DNA of 64,000 nucleotides from Cercis canadensis (Eukaryota > Streptophyta > Magnoliopsida > Fabales > Fabaceae). Below, piece by piece: positions 48,960-59,649 of this stretch. The notes beneath the pieces were generated by a model that was given only the letters and a program-made list of their open reading frames with translations, did no database searches and was not told where the DNA came from. The translations under genes were made by a program, and so were the position numbers. The stretch is taken from positions 17,647 to 81,646 of the forward strand of contig QAOA01008633.1 of NCBI GenBank assembly GCA_003255065.1, given 5' to 3'. Each line of letters opens with the position of its first letter. The stretch's first letter is position 1.

Positions 48960-50149
48960 ATATACATCTAGTTGAATAAATTGAGCTATTAATGTACTTT
49001 TTTTGGGAATTTCAATTGTTTTAATTAACTAATTAAAAATAAAAAATTTAGGGGGGCTATTGCCCCAAAGGGGCAACGAGGCTTCTCCCTTGACTCCATC
49101 ATCATCAAAGAAAAAGCCAGCCATATTTGACGGTGGAGTCTCCGATCAAGTAAATAGATTTGCGCATGAATTAGCAACGGGTGAAAATCAACAATTAATT
49201 AACTAATACAAATTAAAGAAGACACTTAAGTAATTAATATGAATTAAAGAAGACAATTAATTAACTAATACGAATTAAAGAAGACAATTAATTAATTATT
49301 GTAAATTAAAGAAGACAATTAATTAATTAATTAATATGAATTAAAGAAGACAGTTAATTAATTAATATAAATTAAAGAAGACAATTAATTAATATGAATT
49401 AAAGAAGACAAATAAGGAGCCGCTATTAAAACCAAAAATTTTAACTTTATCTTCCTCTCTTTCTTCACGCCCTTCTTCCATCTAGTTCTCTCTTTCTCTC
49501 TTGGTCTGGTTCGGTGGTTCCGATTCTTCTCCCACTCTCCCTTTCTCTCCGGAGTTCTCTTTCACTCTCACTTTCTCTACCTCTCTCTCTCCGAGTCTCT
49601 ATTGCTCAGCTTCACTAGGTTCGGTCATCTTCTTCGTCACTTACTAGAACTCGTCGGTCACCGTTGATTTTGTTGGAAATTTTGTAAATTGAAAGTCCCA
49701 AACCGATGCAACCCAACCGGTCCAAACTACACCGATTATAATCAATTTCATTGGTTCTAAGTTTTGGTTGGTCGGTGACGGTTGGTAATTTTTCAACCCG
49801 ATGTTCATCGGTTGGATGAGATTTGGCACCAAAACAAATCGAATCCGATCCACGAACACCCCTAATATTATTAAGAGATCTCACACACTTTTTTTTATTA
49901 TTTAAAAAGTTTAAGATAAGTGGAGGCTTCCCCATTCCTAGGCTAAGACGTGCTATGGACCTCAATAATAACTTACGGTAGTATTTATCAATCACTTACA
50001 AGGGACACTGCTAGTAGTGCGAATTGAATCTATGTTTTATAAGTGAAGTGTTTGATCCTTACCCGCAAAACCAACCCATGTTAGTAGATGCCACGTAGAA
50101 TGTGTAGATGAATGTCCAAAAATAAACAAAAATATCACATGCTCATCTA
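48960..50149. other. Spacer with minisatellite
   Basis: No gene seen apart from the listed minisatellite. 49440-49620 is CT-rich. 49660-49860 carries 'accgatgcaacccaaccgg' and 'cggtccaaac' motifs often found in transposon termini. The 126- and 71-codon minus frames here show no domain. Confidence 0.45.
49193..49412. repeat. Minisatellite, ~31-bp unit x 7
   Basis: Seven imperfect copies of a unit containing 'attaaagaagacaattaatt', varying mainly in the number of AATT steps. Confidence 0.9.
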
Positions 50150-50970
50150 TAGTTGGCTAACGAGCCGGGCCACAAGCCAAGATGGGCCGGGCCAGAGTGG
50201 CTCAGTTCTAATTGGGCCAATAAAATCACAACCCAACCACTTCGAACTGTGAGTCAAAACAAGCTAAAATATGTTTTTTAATATTTTTTTTCATGCTTAT
50301 TTTTGAGAGAATATGAGAATATATTGATTATGAAATATCAAATATTAACATACTTAATCAAAATACAAACTCAAATAAACTTATAATAATAAATTACTAA
50401 TGTATCATTAACCACATAACAAATAAACTTATAATAATAAACTGCTAATGTATCATTAACCATATACTAATTAAAAAGTATTTAGCACAACAATCAAGTT
50501 ACTAGTTTCTTGACTAAAATGAATCTAATAAATTACTAGTGTCTCAAAACTCTTGCATTTCGAGATGGGCATTTGTGCAAATGACGCCATAAATAACTTG
50601 TTCCACACTTTGTCGGATGTATATGATAAATTTTCTCACGAGTCTTACATTTTGCACAAGCTCTTAGTAATCCATTCCCATATTCTACATCAACATTTTT
50701 AAAATGTTCTCAAATATTCTAGAGCCATTAGCATCTCCCATAATTTTGAAGAATAAATAATAATCAAACTAATAACCAAGTTTAAATGATCATAGCTCAA
50801 ACCAACAATCAAACAATGAAGCATAAATAACATTCAAAGCAACAAAACCAAGTAGCCAAATCAAAGTATCAAACCAACAAAAAAACAACCAAATAACAAG
50901 TTTAAAAAACTATTCAAATTATGAAATCCCCTAATCTTCTTCTTCCTCATCATTGCCCTCAATATTAACA

Positions 50971-53327
50971 TTAGACTCCTCTCATCCTCTCTAGAGAGAC
51001 ATAAATCATCAATGTCAGTTGAATCATCATATCATCATCTACAAAACCAAGTAGCCAATTACGTGTGCATAGAAGAGCTTGCAATGTTTCATCAAGCATA
51101 GAACTTCTATATTTGTTCAACACACGAGAGCCAATACTAAAAGCGGATTCCGATGCTACGGTAGTTATTGGAATGTTCAATATATCACAAGACATCCTTG
51201 CAAGATCACTAAATCTATTACTTCTGTCTCTCCAATAAGCCAAAACATCAAAACTCCCTGTGATTGTGATCCTTGGCTCTTCCAAATAAATATCAAGTTG
51301 AGACTTTCCGGCATTGTTAGTTTGTTGGCAATCAAATTCTTCAAAATCCTATCAAATGATGAAATTAATATTTAACTTACATAATTACATAATAATATTG
51401 TGTAATCAAAATGAAAACAATGAAAATGTTAAAAAGAAAGACAATGAAAATCTTTAAAAAAAAAAAAATTAAAGAGCAAACTTACATCATAATATAGTGT
51501 AGGCAACTTCTCTTTTCCTTTTCCTCCTCCAATGATACTTGATGATTGACTCATATTGAAAGAAGCCATTGAAGTTGATGCACCCTTATTGACATACTCA
51601 TTAAAAAGTGCATACAAAGCCTTCTTGACCTTTTCTACTTTCTCTTCATAGTAATATGGATCAAGTCTAGAATAAGTATACTTCAAGAAATTAAGCTTCT
51701 TGGTTGGATTAAGAACAGCCCCAAATGCAAGAACCACACTATATTGACTCCAATACTTGTCAAATTTTTCTTTCATTCTATAACTCATGTTTTGAATCAA
51801 CAAATCTTCATTTGACAAGTTGGATGTCAACATAAGCTCTATTCTCCAAATTTCCCCAAAATATAAATTAGATGTAGATTGGTTGGATCAAGAACAGCCC
51901 CAAATGCAAGAACCACACTATATTAACTCCAATACTTGTCAAATTTTTCTTTCATTCTATGACTCATGCTTTGAATCAACAAATCTTCATTTGACAAGTT
52001 GGATGTCAAAATAAGCTCTACTCTCCAAATTTCCCCAAAATATAAATTAGATGTAGGGTAAGATGACCCAGATATCAAGTTGGTAATTGTATAAAATGGC
52101 TTCAAGAATTCACACATAGAAGCCCCTCTAGTCCACTCATCATTTGATGGACACCACTTATAATTTTTATCAATTAAACTCAAACTATGAAAAGCACGTC
52201 GATACTTGATTGCACTCTCAAGCATTACATAAGTGGAGTTCCATCTAGTGACACAATCTGGTCTCAAGCCAATTGATGTATCAATCCCACCAACTTGTTC
52301 AACACACTGAAAAAATTGTTTCATCCTACTTTCCGATGCCCGAACATAATGCACACTTTGTCTAATTTTGTGCAATGCATCATTAGCAACCTTCAAACCA
52401 TCTTGAACAATGAGATTCAAGATATGAGCAGAGCATCTAATATGAAAAAACTCTCCATTAAGTAACAAGCTATTTGACAAGCATAAATATTCTTTCAAAA
52501 TGTTTTGCATGTTGTCATTTGAAGAAGCATTATCCAAAGTAATGGAAAAAAATTTTCTCTCTATTCCCCCAATCTTTCAAAAATTCAAGCACCTTTAATG
52601 ATAAATCATGCCCGGTATGTGGAGGTCGTATATGAGCAAATGATAAAATCTTACTATTCAACTTCCAATTCTCATCAACATAATGAGCAGTCAAAGATAT
52701 ATAACCAACATTGGTACATGCAGTCCAAACATCAGAAGTCAAGCATACTCTACTAGGAATTCGGGCTAATTGTTGTTTCAATTTTTCTTTCTCAACTTCA
52801 TATTTTTTCAACACATCACCTTTAGCAGTCCGTCTAGAAATAAACTTATAATCTTCATTCAAAATTTTTTGGTATTTCCTAAACACCCTCCACTCAACAA
52901 TTTTAAATGGAACATCATGTGCAATAATCAATTCAGACAACATCTCACGATTCACCTTACAGTCAAATTTTCTTCTCTTTAGCTTTCCTTCAAAATCAAT
53001 TAGCATGTCCCCAACATCATGATATTTAGGAATCATATGACATTTAGGAATATGACGACCTAAATGAGAAGTTCCCGATTTACTTGCACAAGTATATTCT
53101 TTCCCGCAAGCCTTGCATTTACACTTTTCTTTGCCATCTTTACCCACACCAATTTTTGTAAAAAAGTTCCACACATCATAGGTCAATGACTTAGCCTTTT
53201 TGGATTGTGGTTCAATATTCTCACTAGTATTAGTATTACTCAAAACAGTAGGACATTGCAAAATTTGACAATCATTATCAGCATCACAACTAATATCACC
53301 ACTCTTTCCAACACTAGAGGAAGCCAT
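50971..53327 (-). pseudogene. hAT transposase pseudogene
   Basis: ATG at 53327 just after a TTTTTTGCAG acceptor, so the leader was probably spliced. Domains in order: BED zinc finger (CKCKACGKEYTC...HLGRHIPKC, residues ~68-95), TSDVWT with the first catalytic Asp (~200), LDNASSND, DCVTRWNSTY, and after a 137-bp intron (51349-51485) the hAT dimerisation domain (DVLAYWRDRS...PITTVASESAFSIGSRVL). It is broken three times: a one-base frameshift near 52545 in a G run, an in-frame stop at 51923, and a 177-bp internal tandem duplication. The element cannot supply its own transposase. Confidence 0.85.
51702..52056. repeat. 177-bp tandem duplication inside the transposase
   Basis: 51702-51878 and 51879-52056 are the same transposase segment with about ten differences, so the duplication is old enough to have diverged. 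No N lies at the junction. Confidence 0.85.
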
Positions 53328-54854
53328 GCTGCAAAAAATTAAAAAAAAAATAAATACATTCCCCTAAATTATTCACAACCAGTCACAACAAATGCACTAT
53401 CAATTTAAAATCAGAACCATTCACAACAAGATCAAATGGACACCAAAAAAATAATAATATTGAAATAAAATACCAACATCAACAAATCAGCTACAAAGCA
53501 AAGCAGCAGCAACAAAAACAACAGAGCTATAATTTGCACTACAATTTGCACATTACACATTATAGCCAATTAACCAATTATGCACTACAATTTGCACATT
53601 ACAGCCAATTAAAATTTTCAAAAGTTAAAATATGTCCAATCTCATTTCACATTCACACAGAGAACAACATAACATTGTCAAATTTTAGAATTTCAGCCCC
53701 TAAACTTCCAAATGTCTGAATCAAAGTTTCATCACAAATCATTACCGACAGCATCTCATTCAGCCCAGTTTTTAGCTGCCCGAATTTACTCAGCATCCAG
53801 TTATTCAACATCATGCTTGATTTGATGGCAAACTCCAATAAAAGCTATACTAATAGAGTAATCTCTTGCATAAATTCAGTTTCATATACCATTGAAGATA
53901 CAGGCACCCAGTTACAATTTAAAGCAAGCCTTTTAAGCAACCAACAAGAAAGCTGCAAATATAATTTTTCCTTTCTCTATAAATCATACCTCTTATTGGA
54001 TGATTAAAGTTAATCTGTANGATGATTAAAGTTAATTTGTAGCTGAGGTGGTGAATAAGTGAAGCAACCACAAAAATTTTAACATGAAACACAGAGATGC
54101 GGCAGAGGTCGAGCGGCGGCGAGGTCGAGCGAGGGCGAGCGGCGAGGTCGAGCAGCGGCAAGGGCGAGCGGGCGGCGAGGGCGAGTGGCGACTAGTAGCG
54201 AGCGGGCGGCGAGGGCGAGTGGCGACTAGCAGCGAGCGGCGAGCGGGAGGGATGAGCGCGAGGGACGGAGTCACAGAGGAGATACACGACGAGGTATTTC
54301 AAACATTCAATTTCAAGTTTCAGCTTTCAGCCTTTCACAGTTTCACGCACAAGCATTCTCTTAGTCGCTTAGGGATTTTAGTTCCCAAATTGGGAATTTG
54401 CCAATAAATTAAAAAAAAAATTACAAAAACAGTAATTCGGGCTAACGGGCCAACCGGGCCAAACCGGCCTGAACCCGAATGGGCCACGGGCCAAAATGGG
54501 TCGGGCTAAAATGACCTGTTTTAAATGGGCTACCAATTATAAAACCCAACTCACTCTTTTGTCGGGCTAAAACGGGCCAGCCCACCGGGTCCAGTCCATT
54601 TTCCCACATCTAGTTAGAAACATGCCAAAACGGCACCGTTTTTGTAGAAAATCTGAAAAAATAAAAAAAATAAAAAAATAAAAAAATTTCTCCTTTGTAA
54701 ACTGGTATCAGTTCACCAGTTTTTATGGTTCACACGGATTCACATTAGTTTTTTACCGATTTAACTGCTCTATCGATTTTGACTCTTGAACCAAACCAAA
54801 ATTTAAACCAGATAACGGTCCGATCGATTGAACCAGTCGGTCCAAAAATTCAAC

Positions 54855-55669
54855 AATCAAGTTACTTGAGTCTTGACTAAAAACAAATCTAATAAATTAC
54901 TAATGTCTCAAAACTCTTGTATTTCGAGATGGATATTTGTACAAATGATGCTATAAATAACTTGTTATACACTTTGTCGGATGGGTACTGTTTCTTCAAT
55001 GTTATTTGGGGTTTCTTAGCTTTTCATGAAGTGAGTATGGTTTATTTTCCATCTACACAGTGATTTATGGGTGAAATTTGCTACCTTTGGACTTCAGCGC
55101 TGGGCGCTGGCACCTTGGCCTTGAAGGGTGTTGTTGTTGGACCTTTAACGCTGAGCGCCAGAACCCCAGAGCCTTCCATTTACTTGATTTTTCGTATTAA
55201 GCTTTCAACTTCAATTTTTTTAATACTCTACCTGTAAAAATAATAAAAATGGGTATATTTAATTCATGAATTTGGACTCTCTTACCTTATTATAACGTAA
55301 GTATGTTTTCTCTATGAACTTCATTAAATCAATCTTAGAAAGACTAAGTAGTAAGATATTTAGTTTCTCTTAAAGCTTTAGAGTATCAAAAGGGTGTCGG
55401 AGTTAGGAAGTGCTGGCTTGTGCTGGAGATTAGAGAAGGAGAGGCGCCAGCTGCGTCAGTGAGAAGAGGCAAAGAGGGGTAGAACCAGAGTGTGAGAAAT
55501 GAAATTTTGAGTTAGAAACTTAGGGATTGCTTTGAAAAATTAGGGCAATTGAAAGTTGAAAAAAAAAAAAAGAGAGCAAAATGGGCCAATTGGGCCGGGC
55601 CTAGGATATTGGAACTCAGCCCACTATTTTATCGAGCCCAATGGAGCTCAGCCCATTTTCCCAACTCTA
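54855..55669. mobile_element. Internally deleted relative of the hAT element
   Basis: 54855-54985 matches the left subterminal part of the larger element (50491-50620: 'aataaattacta.tgtctcaaaactcttg', 'actttgtcggatg'). 55570-55669 is a matching GGGCC-rich right end finishing CCCAACTCTA. The transposase is missing and unrelated sequence fills the middle. The left terminus itself is not recognisable. Confidence 0.6.
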
Positions 55670-55999
55670 TCTCATCACATTTCCCATTTTACCTCCGAAA
55701 CCCATCTCTTCCGTGCGCATACCATGGGTCTTTTGTTGCTTCTTTTGTTGGGTGTTCTTCAAATTAACATATGAAATTACATTCAAGTTTTTAATTTGCT
55801 AATCTGTTTTCTTTTGCTTCTCTCTCAAATAAAATGCAAAACAAACTACCAAATGAAAAAATAAGCATGCCAGCAACAAAAGGGTTAGCAGTGCGCGATG
55901 TCTCGAAAACTGATAATTCATAAATAAATCTTCCAACTGTAGCAAACAAAAGCAGGCAGTGTGTGTGCAATAGATGATTGCTATACTATTTCTCTTTTA

Positions 56000-56301
56000 T
56001 AAGGGGCTAGTGTTACTCTACCGTCTTTATTGAGGGGTTTATTATTGTAAAAATTTTAAAAATATAAGTTAAAATAATTAATTTTTTTGTAAAATATATA
56101 ATGAGAGTCATATTAGAAAAATACCAAATTAAAAATAACAAAGAATAATAATTTTCTTTGACATAATTAAACTTAAATTTTATTTACAATTTTAAAATCT
56201 AACTCATATTATGACTTATTTTTTAAAATTTTTACAATAACATAAATTTCAAAACTTAGATTCCGCCAAAACTTGGTAGAGTAATGCTATCCCTTAAGAA
56301 A
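56000..56301. mobile_element. MITE with ~65-bp inverted ends
   Basis: Left 'aaggggctagtgttactctacc ... attgtaaaaattttaaaaa' is the inverse of right 'ttttttaaaatttttacaat ... ggtagagtaatgctatccctt'. About 300 bp, AT-rich inside, 340 bases upstream of the next gene. Confidence 0.65.
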
Positions 56302-56639
56302 TTTAACAATCACCGTGCAAATATACCAAATATTTTTAGAACTATATAATATGGTCGCACAGTGCCCATAATTTAAAATGGGCAAGGAGAGTTACAGTGC
56401 CCACAACGGCCATCTCTCAAGGATCATATTGGAAAATAAAAATTCAGGAAGGGTAAAATTGGAAATACAACTGGGGGGAGAACGGACATTGTAAATTTGT
56501 AACGGTCACTTCCTCTGTTTCTTCCTTCTTTTTCCTTACAAAACAGACCCAACTAACACAAAAAAGTCTTCGAAAAGAGAAACACATAAAGAAAAAGAAA
56601 AGCACTCACAATACCAAAAGAATCTCTTCACAATCAACC

Positions 56640-58392
56640 ATGGCTATACATAAAGAAGAAGGAGATGAGCAAATAGAGGAAGCAGAAGAACAGAGACTCA
56701 TTCTGGGTACCGGTACTATAAAGGTAGTGGAGTACTTGTTGCCTATCATGTCAACAGAGCTTCTCTGCAAGTTTCCAGATAACTCTGCCTACGATTTTGA
56801 CTACTCGCAGAGCACAATTTGGTCACCATTGGTTCCTCGAGCTTATTGTCCTTTGGATTTGGATTCCATAACTCCAATGAAGCTTTCCTATGAGATGGGT
56901 CTGGAATTGGGTGCTAAAAGCAGAGAAAAAAATGTGGGTTCTAAGCTTAGGAACAAGTTTGCTACCACTGCCTTGAAGTTGAACCTTGATTTTCTCAAGA
57001 GCAAGAAGAAGAACAAGAAAATGGGTTCTGATTTTTCTCCCACACCTCCACGGATTAAGAGTACTTGTAACCCCATCGTTATGAAGGTATTTGTTTTTGA
57101 ATCCATCTGGGTATTTTTGGTTCTGATTTGTTTCTTTATTGTTTTATTTTTTGTTACATTGATGAAAGTTTTGAACTTTACTAGAAATCTGTATATGGGT
57201 AAGTTTCTAATTTCATCTGGGTTTATAGCTCTTGTTTGTTATTTTCTGCTTCATTGATGAAGGTATTTGTTTTTGAATCCATCTGGGTTTTTTTGGTTCT
57301 GATTTATTTTTGTTCCATTGATGAAAGTTTTGAAATTTACTAGAAATCTGGATATGGGTTAATTTCTAATTTCATCTGGGTTTATGTCTCTTGTTTCTTG
57401 TTTGTTATTTTCTGCTCCATTGATGAAGGTGTTTTGTTTTTGAATCAATCTGGGTTTTTCTGGTTCTGATATATTTCTTTATTGTTTTATTTTTTGTTCC
57501 ATTGATGAAAGTTTTGAACTTCACTAGAAATCAGGATATGGGGGAATTCTAATTCCACCTGGGTTTATAGCTCTTGTTTCTTGTTTGTTATTGTCTGGTC
57601 CATTTATGAAGGTTTTGGAAAATACTAAAGAGATCTTAATATGGGGTATTTTCTGATTCCATCTGGGCTGGAAAAAAAATTAATTATAAATAAGAATATG
57701 GGGGTTAGCCCACCCATCTGAGCTCTATATTTTTTTTTTCTAATTTAATTATTTTTTTGTGCAAATACTCAATGATGAGATGATCTCCAAAAGAAAGAAA
57801 TTGACCAGAATATTAAGAAAACTTGAGCTTTTGTAGAGTGTTTGGCCAAAACGAACCCATAAAAGGAAACTGGAAAAAAAATTAATGAATACTTGGGTTT
57901 AGCTTTATCATTTCCCATGGCTCTTTTGAAAGGAACAATTTTTACCGGATTCTCTTTAAATTTATAGAAAGAAGTTTATATCTTTCAAATTTTCTTTAGT
58001 TCTACTTTAATACAGGGTACTCTTTTTCTTATTAAGAACCTTAAATGGGTTTTATGGGAATGATAACTTAGAGCTCAATAAAGATAGGATTTTTACTGAG
58101 GAAGAAGTTTTAGTATAATGGCATCGGCTCTCAGCCTTAAGGCTTGGCTACCTTATGTTTTCGTGTTTAAGCCTAGGGTACCCCGCTGCCCTAGCACACT
58201 ATGTGTGCTCTCCTCTATCTATAAGAAAAATAAAGGTAGGACTTTTACTTTTGACTAATTACTTATTATATAATCCAGGGATGGAATAAGGTGCTGAAAG
58301 CTGCCAAAAAACAGTTCAAGAGAAGGAAGATGAAGAAAGATTCCACAGCTCATGTGATGCTATCCAAGTCTTTGAGAGATGAAGAATTTTAG
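56640..58392 (+). CDS. Plant protein of unknown function, two exons
   Basis: Exon 1 is 56640-57086 (ATGAAG|GTATTT donor) and exon 2 is 58279-58392 (TAATCCAG|GGATGG acceptor), joining in frame to 186 residues. The acidic N-terminus (KEEGDEQIEEAEEQ) is followed by a conserved-looking core (VVEYLLPIMSTELLCKFPDNSAYDFDYSQS, WSPLVPR), a basic stretch (KSKKKNKK), SDFSPTPP, and a Lys/Arg-rich end (KAAKKQFKRRKMKKD). No known domain, signal peptide or membrane segment. I recall similar unnamed proteins in other dicots but cannot give a function. The basic tail suggests nucleic-acid or nuclear association (inference). The gene reading frame continuing past 57086 to 57257 is intron read-through. Confidence 0.78.
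57081..57660 (+). repeat. Intronic tandem repeat carrying copies of the splice donor
   Basis: Units start at 57081, 57257, 57423 and 57606 (spacing 176, 166, 183). Each begins with ATGAAGG followed, in the first two, by the same TATTTGTTTTTGAATCC. The first unit includes the last two codons of exon 1 and the real donor, so donor-like sites recur in the intron. Confidence 0.88.
58098..58231 (+). mobile_element. Short SINE in the intron
   Basis: 134 bp with A box TAGTATAATGG (exact consensus match) and B box GTTTAAGCC, ending in an A-rich 'aagaaaaat'. Flanking 18-bp duplication with two mismatches: aaagataggatttttact (58080-58097) / aaaggtaggacttttact (58232-58249). It sits 48 bases upstream of the splice acceptor. 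Confidence 0.75.
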
Positions 58393-59649
58393 ATATTGGT
58401 TATGTATGTATTAATTCATTCTTTGATTGTTTTAATTATTGACTTCAGCTCTCTCAAATCACATTTGTAAACTGTTATAATAACCATAGCATTTTCTGCT
58501 AGATTGAGTTTTATTGTTAGAACTCGTGGATTTACACAGAAAATGCATATAAATTCAGGTATTTTAGAATCACAGGCACTTTCTGTACTCAATCCAACTT
58601 GGCAAAGAGGAAAATAAGAGAATTTTGAATACTCTTCTTCATTCCTGTATGTATTATGGTAGATGGATAATATTGTATTCATTCTGGGGTACATGGATAA
58701 GAAAGCACGGATGAACCCCAGAATAAATACAATATATGTACCAATTGTAATAGCTACAACATTTTCTTTGCCTTCAACTCAACATTGTGTTTCTGCTTAC
58801 TTGAAATGTTTTAGGAAGTCATTATATACACAGAAAATATGAATTGGATTTTCTTCCTGCAGCACAAGCACAATCTTTCTTTATTTCTTCAGTCTCTGGT
58901 TGTTAATGAATGGGAACTAAACCTATTTAAAAAATAGTGTTTAAGTTTGGTTGCAGACATACCTTACAAGTAGTACTCCCATTTGAGAGGAAAGGAAAGG
59001 AATAACATATTTTCAGTAAATTTTTCTTCTCTTTCCTTCTCCTAATTCTCTTTGCTCTTATTATATGTTCTTCAGTAAACAAAAAATGAAAACCAGAAAG
59101 GAAAGGATAGCAGTATATACCATGGTGTAATGTGCTGCAACCTCCACTGCTTCTGCAGTTGACTTATATACAAAGTCAATAATGGTGCAATGTGCTGCAA
59201 AGCTAAAGTTTCCATTACTGAAAAGTTAAGAGTGAAACCTAAGGTGCATCACATCACACATAGGCTTTCATTGTATAAGACATTCAAAGAAGAAAGCAAT
59301 TTGTGAGCAAATCCAAAAACTAACAATTTTAACAAAACATAGCATTAGAAGTGTCTATATAGACTTCCCATGACTTATTCTTCAAGGGCAGGGAATAAAA
59401 TCCTAATCCTATAAGGACTTACCTTCCAAAACCAATAGCAACTGCTTAAACATCAAAACAAAATTCTTAAATACCAAGGGCTAGTGCTGCTGGAATTGTT
59501 AACAAAACATGCTGCGAAATAGACCACATAGACCACTTTTTCCTCCATTCAGTTTTTTTTTTTTTTTTTGAGAGTGTTTGATACATGGATTCTTTTTTTA
59601 TTCCTAAGAATCTTATTCCCAAGAAATGTCGTTCCTGGGAATGTTACAA
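58393..59649. other. Convergent intergenic region
   Basis: Holds the 3' flanks of two converging genes and no gene of its own. A near-perfect 18-bp inverted repeat (58673-58690 and 58715-58732, one mismatch, 24-base loop) lies about 280 bases past the first gene. AATAAA on the minus strand at 59597-59602 is a candidate polyadenylation signal for the glycosyltransferase. Confidence 0.6.

Larger units (their letters stand above)
50150..54612 (-). mobile_element. hAT transposon, near full length
   Basis: About 4.46 kb with ends TAGTTGGCTAACGAGCCGGG and ...TTTTCCCACATCTA, both rich in GGGCC as in the intron insertion at 7641-9916. It carries a broken transposase on the minus strand and a GC-rich leader (54090-54260). 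The 8-bp target duplication is not clear, so the ends are approximate. Confidence 0.75.

Noticed and set aside
49193..49412. Possible CRISPR-like array
   Set aside because: Units are contiguous AT-rich minisatellite copies with no unique spacers, in a plant genome.
54084..54407. 107-codon Arg/Gly/Glu-rich frame
   Set aside because: A GC-rich simple repeat in the leader of the hAT element, on the strand opposite the transposase.
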